Origin: Kiritimatiellia bacterium
GTDB lineage: Bacteria > Verrucomicrobiota > Kiritimatiellia > CAIVKH01
Length of the DNA: 64,000 bases
Reading direction: 5' to 3'
Assembly: GCA_027493775.1 (NCBI GenBank)
Contig: JAOSKE010000001.1
Span: 496,001 to 560,000 of the forward strand
In this document: one piece after another, positions 8,184-18,142 of the stretch
Layout of the letters: the number at the start of each line of letters is the position of its first letter
How positions within the stretch are numbered: the first letter of the stretch is position 1
Notes under the pieces: model-generated
What the model was told of the DNA's origin: nothing
Database searches by the model: none
What the model saw: only the letters and a program-made list of their open reading frames with translations
Program-made: the position numbers and the translations under genes

Positions 8184-9257
8184 TCAGAAGCGGTGTAAAT
8201 TTAGCAGTTTTTCTCGGGTATAGCTGATTTGGCAGTAGTAGCCGACCGGACGGCCTGGGACGCCGCCATTTTCCAGCGCGGAGGTGGCTGCACAGTTGTT
8301 GCAGGCCAAGTGGTGGGCACAGGAGCCACATCCAGAGTCTGCGGGAATCTCGGTTTGCCGCAATGCACCCAAGTGCTGGTGCCAGCCGTCGAGGTCGCCT
8401 GTTTTGAGGCTGTACGGGTTGTTCCGCCACATCATGCACGGATGGATGTTGCCACGCGGATCGACGTGGAAGGTCTTAATGCCGGCTCCGCAGGAGAATG
8501 CTTTGCGGCTGCGCGGCTTCTTCTGGGCCATGTCGAGAAGCTTTTGGTAGTGATCGCGGTGGTGATCGGTGAGGCCTTCCAGTCGGACATAATCTTCCGG
8601 GTCAATGCGCTCCTTGAGCACTTCCGTGCCGCCGTCCAACTGCGGGTTGATCATCGCATCGAAGCGGAACGGGACCCCCAGCCCTTCGGCCCACGCCTTG
8701 ATTTGCTCAAACTCGTGCCGGTTCGTGCGCATGGCCACGGTTTTGAGGGCCAAGGCGAGTTTGTGCTTCAGGATCAGCTCAATACCGCGGCGGAACCGTT
8801 TGTATGAACCGCGCACGCCGGTGACGTTTTCGTATGTCTCTTCGGTATGGCCATAAATGGTGACTTCCACGCGGCGCGGCGGGTGTGCGGCAAAGAAATC
8901 GGCCATTTCATCGTCGATGAGCGTGGCATTGGTGAACAGGGTGATCAGGAACCCCTTGTTGCGGGCGTAGAGATAGAGTTCCTTGAAGTCGCCTCGTGCG
9001 AGTGGTTCGCCGCCCGTCATTAAAAGGAAGAGCACCCCGAGGTCCGCGAGTTTATCGAGCACGGCCTTGACCTCATCGGTGGTCATTTCGCCTTTGGTCG
9101 CGCCGGGGTAGAGGATGTAGCAGTGGCGGCAGCGCACGTTGCAGCGGAGCGTGAGCTCGATGCTGCCTGCAATGGGGAAGTCGCCGGGTTTCCCGCCGAG
9201 CTGCTTGACCAGCTCTGAGGAGCTGATTTGGTGCATGATGCAGTCGTTACAGGCCAT
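8184..9257 (-). CDS. Radical SAM/SPASM peptide-modifying enzyme
   Basis: A 357-residue radical SAM protein with the cluster motif CNVRCRHC (C39, C43, C46) and GGEPL SAM-binding segment. The C-terminal SPASM domain for auxiliary Fe-S clusters is recognisable from FSCGAGIKTFHVDPRGNIHPC, then CGSCAHHLACNNC and a final YYC. An extra CxxC (C3, C6) lies at the very N-terminus. Such enzymes, AnSME/PqqE-like in form, install cross-links or epimerise residues in ribosomal peptides. It starts 2 bp after the PqqD-like gene and is followed at 66 bp by the 67-residue peptide gene, its likely substrate. The exact reaction cannot be inferred. Confidence 0.9.
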   Translation of the reverse strand: MACNDCIMHQISSSELVKQLGGKPGDFPIAGSIELTLRCNVRCRHCYILYPGATKGEMTTDEVKAVLDKLADLGVLFLLMTGGEPLARGDFKELYLYARNKGFLITLFTNATLIDDEMADFFAAHPPRRVEVTIYGHTEETYENVTGVRGSYKRFRRGIELILKHKLALALKTVAMRTNRHEFEQIKAWAEGLGVPFRFDAMINPQLDGGTEVLKERIDPEDYVRLEGLTDHHRDHYQKLLDMAQKKPRSRKAFSCGAGIKTFHVDPRGNIHPCMMWRNNPYSLKTGDLDGWHQHLGALRQTEIPADSGCGSCAHHLACNNCAATSALENGGVPGRPVGYYCQISYTREKLLNLHRF

Positions 9258-9259
9258 GG

Positions 9260-9574
9260 TCAGTCTTTGGGCTGGTTTCGCTCCAGCGCACCGAGGATTT
9301 CCAGTTCGGCGGCAAGTCGCAGGATGTCGGCCTCTGCGTCGTCGACGGAAACCGCATACTGATCCGATAGGGATTCGGCAATTTCCGCCAAGTGCCGTCC
9401 CTCGCAGAGCGCTTGCCAGATCTCTGCTGCTGTCGGGTTCAGGGTGAAAAAGCTGTCGAGCGTCTCGCTCGTGCTATGAATCGGAACCAAAAGGACCTCG
9501 CCGCGAATCCGTCGCGCGACGATGTTGGGCGTCTGTTTCCAAGACAGCTTATTTTTGAGTGAATCAGCGGACAT
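9260..9574 (-). CDS. PqqD-like RiPP recognition element protein
   Basis: A 104-residue stand-alone PqqD-family protein. The pattern RRIRGEVLLVPIHSTSETLDSFFTLNPTAAEIWQAL followed by HLAEIAESLSDQYAVSVDDAEADIL is the winged helix-turn-helix fold used as a RiPP recognition element (RRE) that binds leader peptides. It is the first gene of the minus-strand operon and lies 2 bp upstream of the radical SAM/SPASM gene. It probably delivers the 67-residue peptide to that enzyme. No pqq biosynthesis gene is present, so a PQQ pathway role is unlikely. Confidence 0.87.
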   Translation of the reverse strand: MSADSLKNKLSWKQTPNIVARRIRGEVLLVPIHSTSETLDSFFTLNPTAAEIWQALCEGRHLAEIAESLSDQYAVSVDDAEADILRLAAELEILGALERNQPKD

Positions 9575-9793
9575 GAGATCAAAACGTACCGTCGCAACGG
9601 AACGCCGTCAATGGAATGAGCACGATTTAGTACATTTCTGTAGTTTTGCACTTAACTTAATGGGCGCGTCCTCGTTAGTATCGTGCTATCAGTGCAAGGC
9701 TTGTCGTCTGTGCTTCTCATTATTTAGAGAATGAGCGCGGAATCGTCGCTGTTTTGTGCTGCTTGGAACTGATTTATAGAGAGGTAAAGAGAG
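9575..9793. promoter_or_regulatory. Divergent intergenic region between RiPP operon and giant protein
   Basis: This 219-bp gap must hold the promoters of both the minus-strand RiPP-like operon and the plus-strand giant protein gene. It is more AT-rich than its surroundings. Nested inverted repeats occur at 9716-9735 (CTCATT ... AATGAG, with TTCTC ... GAGAA overlapping). I could not assign -10/-35 boxes with confidence. The Shine-Dalgarno of the giant gene is probably GAGAGG/AGAGAG within 15 nt of the ATG. Confidence 0.4.
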
Positions 9794-12700
9794 ATGGCAC
9801 CGATTTCATCCCCCCATACAATTTCCACCGTTGCGCGACGCCTGATGTTTGGTGTCGCGCTTTTATTTGGGTACACCGCCTTGCCGGCCTCGGCGCAAGT
9901 GACGCACACGGTGTCCGGGCCGGCGAATGTGTCCTATTGTGACGCAACGACCATCACGACGCGCTTTGTCAACACGGGCGCGACGCTGGACAATCTCTCC
10001 ATCACGCAGTTGCTGCCTCACGCCGATTTCGTGTTTGTGCCCGGTTCGGGTGTGATCACGATGCCCGGTGGGATGGTGGTGACGAATGATCCGTCGATTT
10101 CAGGGCAGCAGTTGGTGTGGGATTTTTCGAATGTGGCGTCCACCTCGTCGCTCAGCCATGTCGTGATTACCGAGGCCTTCTACACGCCGACCAACACGCC
10201 GAAAGAGTCACACGAGTGGATTGAACTCTACAATCCGCTATCTGCCTCGGTGGACATGACCGGCTGGAGCATCCGCGACGCGATGCCCGGTCAGACGGAT
10301 CTCTTGCCGCCGATCGTGATCAATCCTGGAGAGTTTGTGATCATTGCCGCCTCGACGAATGCCTTCATGGCCGCGAATCCGGGCTATACCGGGCGCGTGT
10401 TTGAAGTGACCGATCACACGCTCGGCAGCGGGTTGAACACGTTTGCGGACGGTGTCTTCCTAGTGAATGCGAGCAGCGTTACGGTGGATGCCATGTCGTT
10501 CGGCGGATCCACAGCCGCCTTCAATCCCGCAGCGGCGATTGCGGGTACGGGGCAATCGAATCAGCGCTCGCCGGCGAATCAAGACACGAACACGCGCAAC
10601 GATTGGACGGTTGGCTCGCCGACCCCCGGCACCGGCGCGTTCCAGAGCGGCATCAACAACGGTGGCGAGATTGTCATCGCATATCGCATCGAAGTGGCGT
10701 GCGGTGCGGCGGCGGGGCAGATCCGCTCCTTTGCGACGTATCAGCAGCCGGCCGGCGGCACGCTCCGCACCAATCTTTCCTCCATCTTTATCACTGCCAA
10801 TCCGGGTGACTTGACGGTTACCAAGACGCCGGTTGTACAGAACGCCGGGGTGGGCGATACGGTTGTGTGGACGGTGACGGTGAAGAACGAAGGGTTTGGC
10901 AATGCCCCGAACGTTGTTATTCAAGACAACATTGGAAGCGGATTTCAGTTCACGTCGTTCAGCGTGAATCCGACTTCTGCGCCGCCGTATGGAAGCGCTG
11001 TCCAGTGGGACGCCACCGTGATTCCAGCCCTGACCAACCTCGCGCCGCAGCAGGAAGTGACCCTAGTGGTCACGGCGCTGATGGTGCAGTGCAGCGACCT
11101 TGTTAATACCGCCGATGCGCGGTGGGGCTGCCGCGGACTGGAAGCCGTCCCAGACAGCATTTGCGAAGACACAGCGGTGAATGGAGAAACCGCTGGCGCG
11201 TCGATCATCAAGATTGATCGCTATCCCTTCTTGACGGCTGCATTGGTTCCGCCGCCGACGATTGGGTTGGACTATTGCGACGGCACCGAGGTTACGCTGT
11301 ACGTCACGAACTCCGCCACTGGCCCCGATGCTGGCGCCGCGATCGATGTGCAGTATTACGTCTTCAATCCGTCCGGCTATCAACTGACCGGGCCGGCCGT
11401 CTCCAACGGGTTTGTTCAGATCGGGACACTGGCGCCCGGCGCGACGACCAGTGTGACATTCCGCATTGTGCCGGGTGGCGACTGCCCGCTGGATCGCGAT
11501 GAACAGAACATTGCCATGTATGCCATCTATCAAGACCCGTGCGGCAACCCCTTTATGGGCGGACCGGCATTCACCACGACGCGTTTGACGGACCTTCCCT
11601 GGGCGCGCGTTACAAAGGTGATGCCGCCGTCGGTTAATCCGTCGTCAACGGGCTTCCCGGTAACCGTGCTGTTGGAGTACAGCAACCTCACGGCGGCCGC
11701 GGTGAATGTGTACGACATTTATCCCAAACACACGAATCTCGCCGTGGCGAATATCAGCGCCGGCGGTTCGCTCAATGTGGGAGAGGGCCGTGTGGAGTGG
11801 AATCCGACGCTCACGGGTGACGGTGTGTTCACTGGTCGCTTTGATATGGTGTTCCTGAATCCGTGCAACGGCCCGTATGGTTTGCTGGAGAACGTCGTGA
11901 TCGCGACCAATCTCGTGGACTGCCATACCTGTCCTGTTGACGTGGTTGGCAGCGGCCGCTCCTATTTCACGGATGCCGCGCGCGTGTACTGCGGTGGTCC
12001 CGGCACGGGCGGGTGCTCGTTTGCCGCGACAAAATTTGGCACCCCCGGTCTGGTCGAAGAATGCGAGCCGGTGCTGCTGACGCATCGCTTCGCGTCGTTT
12101 TCAGGATCCAGCACCCCGACGAATTGGAATGGCGTGCAGTTCACCTCCAGTTTGGCGAATGCACAAGGCTATTTGACGAGCACCTCGTCGGTCTCGGTTT
12201 CCATTGACGGCAACGACGTGACGCCGTTTGTCACCATTGCGCAGTCGAGTCCGACGTTGGTGTTGGATCTGTCCGGCTTGAATGCCAGCGCCTACAGCGG
12301 CCCCCATCTGGTCACCACAAATCTTTCCATCTCGTGGGACGTCAGCACGACGAATACGGGCAGCTTTGTGGACCGCTCCGCACTCTTTATGCAGCCGTGC
12401 GGAGTGGAAGAAGACTATTATCAGTGGGAGGTCGGTCGCTCCGAATTGATCATCTCCCTCGCCAAGACGGATTTCGCAGAAGCCTGCGGCACCGTGGAGG
12501 GGCGCATTGACCTCACCCAACTGGCGAGTCCGGAACTGGCCACGACCAATCGAATCTTCCCGTCCTACGACGTGGATGTCGTGTTGGATTTGGATCTGCT
12601 CAATGCCGGTGGCGACGGCTACAGCTACGTGGCGGGAAGCGCTGTTTTCGCAGACTTCTTTGACCTCGCTGGCAACCCCATCGCGTCCTTCGAGCCGACG

Positions 12701-13117
12701 ATTTCTGGACACACCCTGACGTGGTCGCTTGGTGATCTGCGCACGAACGGGGTTGGTTCCATCACGTACCGTCTGCTTGTGCCCTGCGACCTTGATCCGA
12801 ATGTGAAGCAGCAGGCCCGCGTCCTCTTTAATGGCCGTTGCGACGACGACACCGTTCCGCAGCTTCGCTCCTCGCTGAGCTCGACGAATGATGCGCCGTT
12901 TGTCTTCCAAGCGAACCTCAGCTACCAAATCAAACCCGAGACGCTGTACCTGCAAGACAACCTCCTCGTGTACACCCTCGAGTTCCTCAACAGTGGCAAT
13001 GGCACCGCGTTCAATGTCGAACCGGAGTTCTTCTTCCCCCACGGGCGTGACGTTTTTGGGTGCGAGCATTGCGCCGCTTTCGGTGTCGGCCACGAATGTC
13101 GTTTGGGAGCTGCATAG
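9794..13117 (+). CDS. Giant secreted repeat protein, fragment 1 of 4 (signal peptide, lamin-tail domain, DUF11-type repeats)
   Basis: This is the 5' part of one about 5,400-residue secreted protein running to 26015. A Sec signal peptide (residues 1-34, ending LPASA before QVTHTV) is followed by a lamin-tail-like domain at about residues 115-280 (HVVITEAFYTPTN, ESHEWIELYNP, DMTGWSIRDA). DUF11-type conserved repeats then begin at GDLTVTKTPVVQNAGVGDTVVWTVTVKNEG. The region is cysteine-rich for an adhesin, with regularly spaced single cysteines. The frame should continue at 13041; an extra C in the run 13036-13040 shifts it, so the last about 26 residues of this open frame are spurious. Likely role: surface or matrix adhesin; inferred from architecture. 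Confidence 0.85.
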   Translation: MAPISSPHTISTVARRLMFGVALLFGYTALPASAQVTHTVSGPANVSYCDATTITTRFVNTGATLDNLSITQLLPHADFVFVPGSGVITMPGGMVVTNDPSISGQQLVWDFSNVASTSSLSHVVITEAFYTPTNTPKESHEWIELYNPLSASVDMTGWSIRDAMPGQTDLLPPIVINPGEFVIIAASTNAFMAANPGYTGRVFEVTDHTLGSGLNTFADGVFLVNASSVTVDAMSFGGSTAAFNPAAAIAGTGQSNQRSPANQDTNTRNDWTVGSPTPGTGAFQSGINNGGEIVIAYRIEVACGAAAGQIRSFATYQQPAGGTLRTNLSSIFITANPGDLTVTKTPVVQNAGVGDTVVWTVTVKNEGFGNAPNVVIQDNIGSGFQFTSFSVNPTSAPPYGSAVQWDATVIPALTNLAPQQEVTLVVTALMVQCSDLVNTADARWGCRGLEAVPDSICEDTAVNGETAGASIIKIDRYPFLTAALVPPPTIGLDYCDGTEVTLYVTNSATGPDAGAAIDVQYYVFNPSGYQLTGPAVSNGFVQIGTLAPGATTSVTFRIVPGGDCPLDRDEQNIAMYAIYQDPCGNPFMGGPAFTTTRLTDLPWARVTKVMPPSVNPSSTGFPVTVLLEYSNLTAAAVNVYDIYPKHTNLAVANISAGGSLNVGEGRVEWNPTLTGDGVFTGRFDMVFLNPCNGPYGLLENVVIATNLVDCHTCPVDVVGSGRSYFTDAARVYCGGPGTGGCSFAATKFGTPGLVEECEPVLLTHRFASFSGSSTPTNWNGVQFTSSLANAQGYLTSTSSVSVSIDGNDVTPFVTIAQSSPTLVLDLSGLNASAYSGPHLVTTNLSISWDVSTTNTGSFVDRSALFMQPCGVEEDYYQWEVGRSELIISLAKTDFAEACGTVEGRIDLTQLASPELATTNRIFPSYDVDVVLDLDLLNAGGDGYSYVAGSAVFADFFDLAGNPIASFEPTISGHTLTWSLGDLRTNGVGSITYRLLVPCDLDPNVKQQARVLFNGRCDDDTVPQLRSSLSSTNDAPFVFQANLSYQIKPETLYLQDNLLVYTLEFLNSGNGTAFNVEPEFFFPHGRDVFGCEHCAAFGVGHECRLGAA

Positions 13118-14756
13118 TCTCGGCGCGCCAGTTGACTCGCTGATCGACCGCGATGGCGACGGATTTTTCGACGATCTCCCGCCCGGCGGAACGTTCACCA
13201 TCATCGTCACGGGGCAGGTGGTGAGCTGCTTGAATGACACCGTCGGGATGCGTGCCCATCATGGCTGCAACGGAGATAGCTGCCAGGTCCCGCTGGACAA
13301 GACCTCCACCTTTGTTCCCCTTGCGGGGAGTCTGGTCACCCGCACGGTCTTCCCCGCGGCGGCGGAATTGTGCGCCACGAATACGGTGCGTTATGATGTG
13401 CGCAACAGCGGGTTGATGGTGGACCGTGTGGTGCAGGTGGAGCAACTCCTGCCCACGGGCATGATCTACATCGCGGGGAGCACGCGCTTTGTCTTCAACG
13501 GCGTGACGAATGCGGCTCCTGACCCGACCGGTTCTTCGATCCTGCTGTTCAAAGACAGCGAAATCCCCCCGTTCTTGAGCCTCGCACCGGGTGACGAGTT
13601 GTCGATTTTGTACGATGTGTACGTTTCCTGCGATGCGGCAGGGGTCGACAACATGTTTGTCGCGCGCGGCTGGTTCACGGATATTTGCGGGAATCTCATC
13701 ACCAACCAGGAATCGCAGTCGGTGATGCCGCTGCGCGAACCGGTGCTGGAGCTCACCAAAGAGGGTCGCCGCACGTCAGGCAGCCAGACGAACTTCACCA
13801 GCCAGACGATTGTTGCCGATCCGGGAGATGCCATCGAATATCGGCTTCGCATCCGACACGACGCCCTCTCCGATGCGCCTGCCCATGCGATGGAGTTGGC
13901 CGATCTTCTGCCGCCGGGCGTTCGCTATGACGGCGCGTCGGTGACGCCGGATTCCGTGGCCAACGTCGGCCCGAATATCCAATTGGTGTGGAGCAACACC
14001 ACCTTGTTGAGCCTTGTGGGCGGTGCGCCATGGTCGGAAGCCAGCACAAACGTCCTTGAGATTCTTGTTCAGGCGACCGTTACAAACTGCGTGTTATCCA
14101 CGCCGAATGAGGTGAACCTGCTATACGGCTGCGATCCCTCCTGCCTTTCCCTCGCTGAATCCGCCACCCACACGGTCAGCTCGGAAGCGAATGTGCAGAT
14201 TTCCGGTTCCAGTGAGTTGCAGTTGACGCCGTGCGGCGGAACGCGCTCGCTCGTCATCACGAACCTGGGCGGAACGGTGGTCGGCATGGTGATCTCCAAC
14301 GTTGCGCCGCCGGGCTATCTCTTTGAGTCGGCGAGCGTCACCGGCGAGTTCAATGCGGCCAGCCTCACGCTCACGCTGACCGGCACACCGGTTGGCTCCG
14401 TTGCGCTCATCAATTTTTCGACAGCCGCAGCCAGCGGTGCGACGGATGTTGACGATGACGCAGGCGACGGCCTCGGACAGCTCGATATCGGGTATCGCGA
14501 TGCGCTCCGCATCACCTTCAACCTGATTAGCGATGGAACCGGTTTGGATTGCTTGGCCGATCCGACCGATTTGGATTTTGAAGATCCGGATCGGCGACGA
14601 TCCCGAACAAGTCGACGAGCTCCACCATTGGCTTCGACAACATGTGCGCGGCGGGAGAGACCGTTTCGCAAACGGCCAACGCATTGCCGGATCAGCCCGA
14701 TCCGGATATTGACCTCCAGCCGAACAGCGTCATTGTCACGAACGGCCAGATCGTGA
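13041..14756 (+). CDS. Giant secreted repeat protein, fragment 2 of 4
   Basis: This continues fragment 1 in another frame. From about 13041 the protein reads TGVTFLGASIAPLSVSATNVVWELHSLG, which follows naturally on FNVEPEFFFP of fragment 1. It carries more beta-sandwich repeats of the DUF11/CARDB-like kind (for example LELTKEGRRTSGSQTNFTSQ, ALSDAPAHAMELADLLPPGVRY) and the cysteine-rich style of fragment 1. It breaks at 14588-14589, where one G is missing from a GG(G) run; restoring it gives DPGSATIPNKSTSSTIGFDN leading into fragment 3. Residues after that point in this frame (Arg-rich) are not real. Confidence 0.8.
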   Translation, partial: TGVTFLGASIAPLSVSATNVVWELHSLGAPVDSLIDRDGDGFFDDLPPGGTFTIIVTGQVVSCLNDTVGMRAHHGCNGDSCQVPLDKTSTFVPLAGSLVTRTVFPAAAELCATNTVRYDVRNSGLMVDRVVQVEQLLPTGMIYIAGSTRFVFNGVTNAAPDPTGSSILLFKDSEIPPFLSLAPGDELSILYDVYVSCDAAGVDNMFVARGWFTDICGNLITNQESQSVMPLREPVLELTKEGRRTSGSQTNFTSQTIVADPGDAIEYRLRIRHDALSDAPAHAMELADLLPPGVRYDGASVTPDSVANVGPNIQLVWSNTTLLSLVGGAPWSEASTNVLEILVQATVTNCVLSTPNEVNLLYGCDPSCLSLAESATHTVSSEANVQISGSSELQLTPCGGTRSLVITNLGGTVVGMVISNVAPPGYLFESASVTGEFNAASLTLTLTGTPVGSVALINFSTAAASGATDVDDDAGDGLGQLDIGYRDALRITFNLISDGTGLDCLADPTDLDFEDPDRRRSRTSRRAPPLASTTCARRERPFRKRPTHCRISPIRILTSSRTASLSRTARS

Positions 14757-17700
14757 CCTTCACCGCGACGGTCAAGAACAACGCGGAAGTGGGCAACGCC
14801 GAAAACTTGCATGTCCGCCTGCAATTTGGCTCGGGTTGGACTAACCTGACCTTTGTTTCAAGCAACATCGTGTCGAGTGGCTCGACGAGCATGACCTATG
14901 AGCAGCAGGGCGATACCAACGTGCTGGTCTCCCTCCCTGGCGTCATTCTCGACCCGATCGATGATCACGTTACGCTCACCTTCAACGCGACGGCCGTGAA
15001 AGGGAAGGGGCCGCTGACCGCACGCGCAGAAGTTGTTGGCGCGTGCACACAGGCCGGCATCTCGCCCGACTGTGTCTTCACAAATACGCTGGGCGAACCG
15101 CCGATGGCCAATACCATGACCGGCTCCGTCATCAATGCGGTGAATCAGCCCTACTATGGCTTTGACCAAGATCAATCACTGGGCCTCGGCTATGATCTGT
15201 TGAAGACCGTTCGCCTTGCCGGCGAGCCGGCCCCCGGCGGCGCCACGCGCGATGCGCGGATCGGCGAAGACCTCATCTATCGCATCCGCGCCACCTACTT
15301 CGGGCAAACATTCTCCAACGTCGTCGTGACCGAGAGCCTGCCGACGAATCTTGTGTTCGGTACGCCGGTGGATGCGGGATCGTCCCCGTCCATCCTGGGA
15401 TGGACGTGGGATGCCGGCGCCGGCACGTTCACGTTGCCATCGCCGATCACCAACGATGTCGACTTCGTCGTGGATATCCCGGTGATTGTTCGCAATATCC
15501 TTGCGAATCAAGGCGAGACGAATAATCAGACAACGGTTATCAACGTCGCTGATTCGACCTTCACCGTGGCCGGAGCGACCAATGTGCCGATGCCCTCCAG
15601 CACGACCGTGCCGCTCTACGAGCCGAATTTGTCCGTGCTCAAGACCGCCAATCTGGGCACGAATACAGTGCAGGCAGGGGATACGATCCTCTTCAGTAAC
15701 GTCGTTCGCCACACGTCGCTTTCGCAGACCACCGCGTATGATGTCGTCTTCACCGACACGCTGCCGCTCGGATTGACGTTCACCGGCATCAATCTCCTCA
15801 CGGACGGGATTGATAACGATGGCGATGGGCTGACGGATGAAGCCGATGAGGCAACCTTGGTGTCCGGGAATACCATTACGATCACAACGAACAACAATTC
15901 TGCGCTCTCGGCGTTGACGACAAATCAGACGCTGACCTTCGTCTTCCCGGTACGGGTGGACAACCAATTCATCGGCACCACCATCACCAATATCGGCGAC
16001 ATCACCTGGACCTCGCTGCCCGGTGTTGGAACGAATGGGGAAGAGCGCACCGGGATTGATGGCCCGGGCGGACTCAACGACTACAACGCCACCGATCCGG
16101 AGCCGATCCGCTTCCGCTCCATCCAGGGCGTATCAAAGGACGTCGTCTCCACGACGCAGACGAACACGCTTGATCCTCATATCACCATCGGCGAGCGCGT
16201 GACCTATCGCCTGCGCGTAGATGTGCCACAGGGCGTGGTTTCCAATCTGGTCATCACCGACATCGTTCCGCCCGGCATGGATTTTGTCGGAACGAATCCT
16301 GATCTGGGGCTGACCTATCCCGGCTACGGCTATTCCTTCGCCTTCCAGCCCGGTGGACCGTTCTTCGACACCAATACCGTGATCGTCACCGATCCCGATC
16401 CGACGCCTGCCAGCTCGCTGACCGCAGATGGGTCAGGCCAAAACATCACGTTCACTATTGGTTCATTCACAAACCTGCCGGATGGCAACCTCACGAATGA
16501 TTACTTCGAGCTGTACATGGAATATGTCCTGCTCAACACAGCGACCAATCGCGGCATTACACCGAACGCCTATTCTAACGCGAATCGCGCCACCGTCTCC
16601 GATGCGTTCAGCAGCGTCACCGTGACCTCGCCGATCTATGTGGTTGCGGAACACCTGCCGTCTGTACTGAAGACGCGCACCCCGGCCGGCGCGGTTGATG
16701 CGGGCGATTTGATCACGTTCACAATTTATGCGTCGAACTCCGTGACCGCATTGGCCAACGCCTATGACTTGGTGCTGAACGACCTTCTGACGAACACGCT
16801 GTTCGACACCGGCACCATCACAATTCTTGACACCGCACCGGGCTGGAGCTCCACGATTATTCCGCTGAGTGGCGCAGCCCTCGTGCAGTTCACCAGCGAT
16901 CCGAATGTCGCCTTGCCTCCGGGCACGCGTGTGACCAACCGATTCAGCGTTGTTGCTGCGCAATCGTTGCAACCGAACCAGCGCTTTACCAACGCGGCGG
17001 AATTGGTCGCCAGCGACACGATTTATGGCACTCCGCCGACCGGTATTCCGGATCGCGACCGCGGTGCGACGAATCGCATTGCGCTGGCCGTGACGAATAT
17101 GTCGTTCGCCAAGTCGCTCTTCTCCACGAGCGAAACGAATGTGGTGGATTCGACCAATGCCAACGTGCAGGTCGGCGAGATCGTCACCTATCGCTTGGAT
17201 GTCACACTGCCCGAAACCACGATCACGAATCTGTTGATCAACGACGACATCCCCTTGGGCATGGGCTACGTCATCGGCTCTGCGCGGGTTGATGACGCGG
17301 CTTTTGGTGGCACGGTTGGCGCACTCAATGTACTCGGACCCACCGGCGTACACGGCGCGGCCGCTCCGAACGGATCGAACCTAGTGATTCGTTTTGATGG
17401 CCATACCGTTGTGACGGGGGACAACAATCCCGCCAACAACAGCTTCGCGATCTACTTCGATTCGATTGTGTTGAATACCAATGGCGTCGTCGGTCTGCCG
17501 GGCAATCAATCCCAACTCACGAACACCGCCACCTTGACCTACACGGGAAATCCGTCGAACACCGTGCCGTCCGGTCCGGTGGTTACTCCCGTCGTGGAGC
17601 CGCGCGTCTCAATCGCGAAGAGCATGTCGCCGCCCATCGTGGATGCAGGTGATCTGGTGGCGATAACACTGGTCATCACCAACAACGGGTTGGCCACCGC

Positions 17701-18142
17701 GTACGACGTGAATGTGCGCGATCCGCTTAACCCGCTGATTTTTGACGCGGCCACCGTCACCAATGTGGTCGCGCCGGCGGGCTATCTGTTCGCCGTTGAG
17801 ACCAATGACGTGGTTATTCGGACGGACACCAATGCGGTGCAGCCGGATGGCACATTGCCGGTCGGCCAGTCCCGCACGATCTCGTTCAATGTGATTGCCT
17901 CGTCGAACATCGCGCCGAACCTCTGGTTCACCAACGTGGCCTCGGTCGGTTGGGATTCCATTTCCGGCACGAAGACAACGGACGAACAGCGCGTCTATAC
18001 CCCGACTAACGCGACGGCCGCCATTCGCACGCCTAACTTCAGCGCCGTCAAGACGCTCTACTCGACGAGTGAAACAAACAATGTGGCGGGATTCGACCAA
18101 TGCCAACGTGCAGGTCGGCGAGATTGTCACCTATCGCATTGA
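14642..18142 (+). CDS. Giant secreted repeat protein, fragment 3 of 4 (DUF11-type repeats)
   Basis: The true coding sequence of this part starts near 14588 and ends near 18090. It contains successive DUF11-type repeats with the signature [E/D]P.[L/V]S..K....V.AGD.[I/V].[F/I], for example EPNLSVLKTANLGTNTVQAGDTILFSN and EPRVSIAKSMSPPIVDAGDLVAITL, separated by a second module type containing NANVQVGEIVTYRLDVTLPETTITNLLINDDIPLGM. Thr, Asn and Val are very frequent. The frame breaks at 18088-18090, where one extra G in GGG shifts NVADSTNANVQVGEIVTYRI into another frame. There is no independent start signal, so it should not be read as a separate protein. Confidence 0.8.
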   Translation: MCAAGETVSQTANALPDQPDPDIDLQPNSVIVTNGQIVTFTATVKNNAEVGNAENLHVRLQFGSGWTNLTFVSSNIVSSGSTSMTYEQQGDTNVLVSLPGVILDPIDDHVTLTFNATAVKGKGPLTARAEVVGACTQAGISPDCVFTNTLGEPPMANTMTGSVINAVNQPYYGFDQDQSLGLGYDLLKTVRLAGEPAPGGATRDARIGEDLIYRIRATYFGQTFSNVVVTESLPTNLVFGTPVDAGSSPSILGWTWDAGAGTFTLPSPITNDVDFVVDIPVIVRNILANQGETNNQTTVINVADSTFTVAGATNVPMPSSTTVPLYEPNLSVLKTANLGTNTVQAGDTILFSNVVRHTSLSQTTAYDVVFTDTLPLGLTFTGINLLTDGIDNDGDGLTDEADEATLVSGNTITITTNNNSALSALTTNQTLTFVFPVRVDNQFIGTTITNIGDITWTSLPGVGTNGEERTGIDGPGGLNDYNATDPEPIRFRSIQGVSKDVVSTTQTNTLDPHITIGERVTYRLRVDVPQGVVSNLVITDIVPPGMDFVGTNPDLGLTYPGYGYSFAFQPGGPFFDTNTVIVTDPDPTPASSLTADGSGQNITFTIGSFTNLPDGNLTNDYFELYMEYVLLNTATNRGITPNAYSNANRATVSDAFSSVTVTSPIYVVAEHLPSVLKTRTPAGAVDAGDLITFTIYASNSVTALANAYDLVLNDLLTNTLFDTGTITILDTAPGWSSTIIPLSGAALVQFTSDPNVALPPGTRVTNRFSVVAAQSLQPNQRFTNAAELVASDTIYGTPPTGIPDRDRGATNRIALAVTNMSFAKSLFSTSETNVVDSTNANVQVGEIVTYRLDVTLPETTITNLLINDDIPLGMGYVIGSARVDDAAFGGTVGALNVLGPTGVHGAAAPNGSNLVIRFDGHTVVTGDNNPANNSFAIYFDSIVLNTNGVVGLPGNQSQLTNTATLTYTGNPSNTVPSGPVVTPVVEPRVSIAKSMSPPIVDAGDLVAITLVITNNGLATAYDVNVRDPLNPLIFDAATVTNVVAPAGYLFAVETNDVVIRTDTNAVQPDGTLPVGQSRTISFNVIASSNIAPNLWFTNVASVGWDSISGTKTTDEQRVYTPTNATAAIRTPNFSAVKTLYSTSETNNVAGFDQCQRAGRRDCHLSH

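Noticed and set aside
13030-13045. Programmed +1 frameshift at CCCCC in the giant gene
   Set aside because: Similar one-base changes occur in many unrelated genes of the window, so a common technical cause is simpler; no slippery-site architecture or stop-codon context was found.
12101-13240. Antisense open frame of about 379 codons opposite the giant gene, and similar ones at 13011-17353
   Set aside because: No domain, Arg/Gly/Ile-rich low-information translation, and fully overlapped by the sense repeats; a shadow of GC-rich coding DNA.
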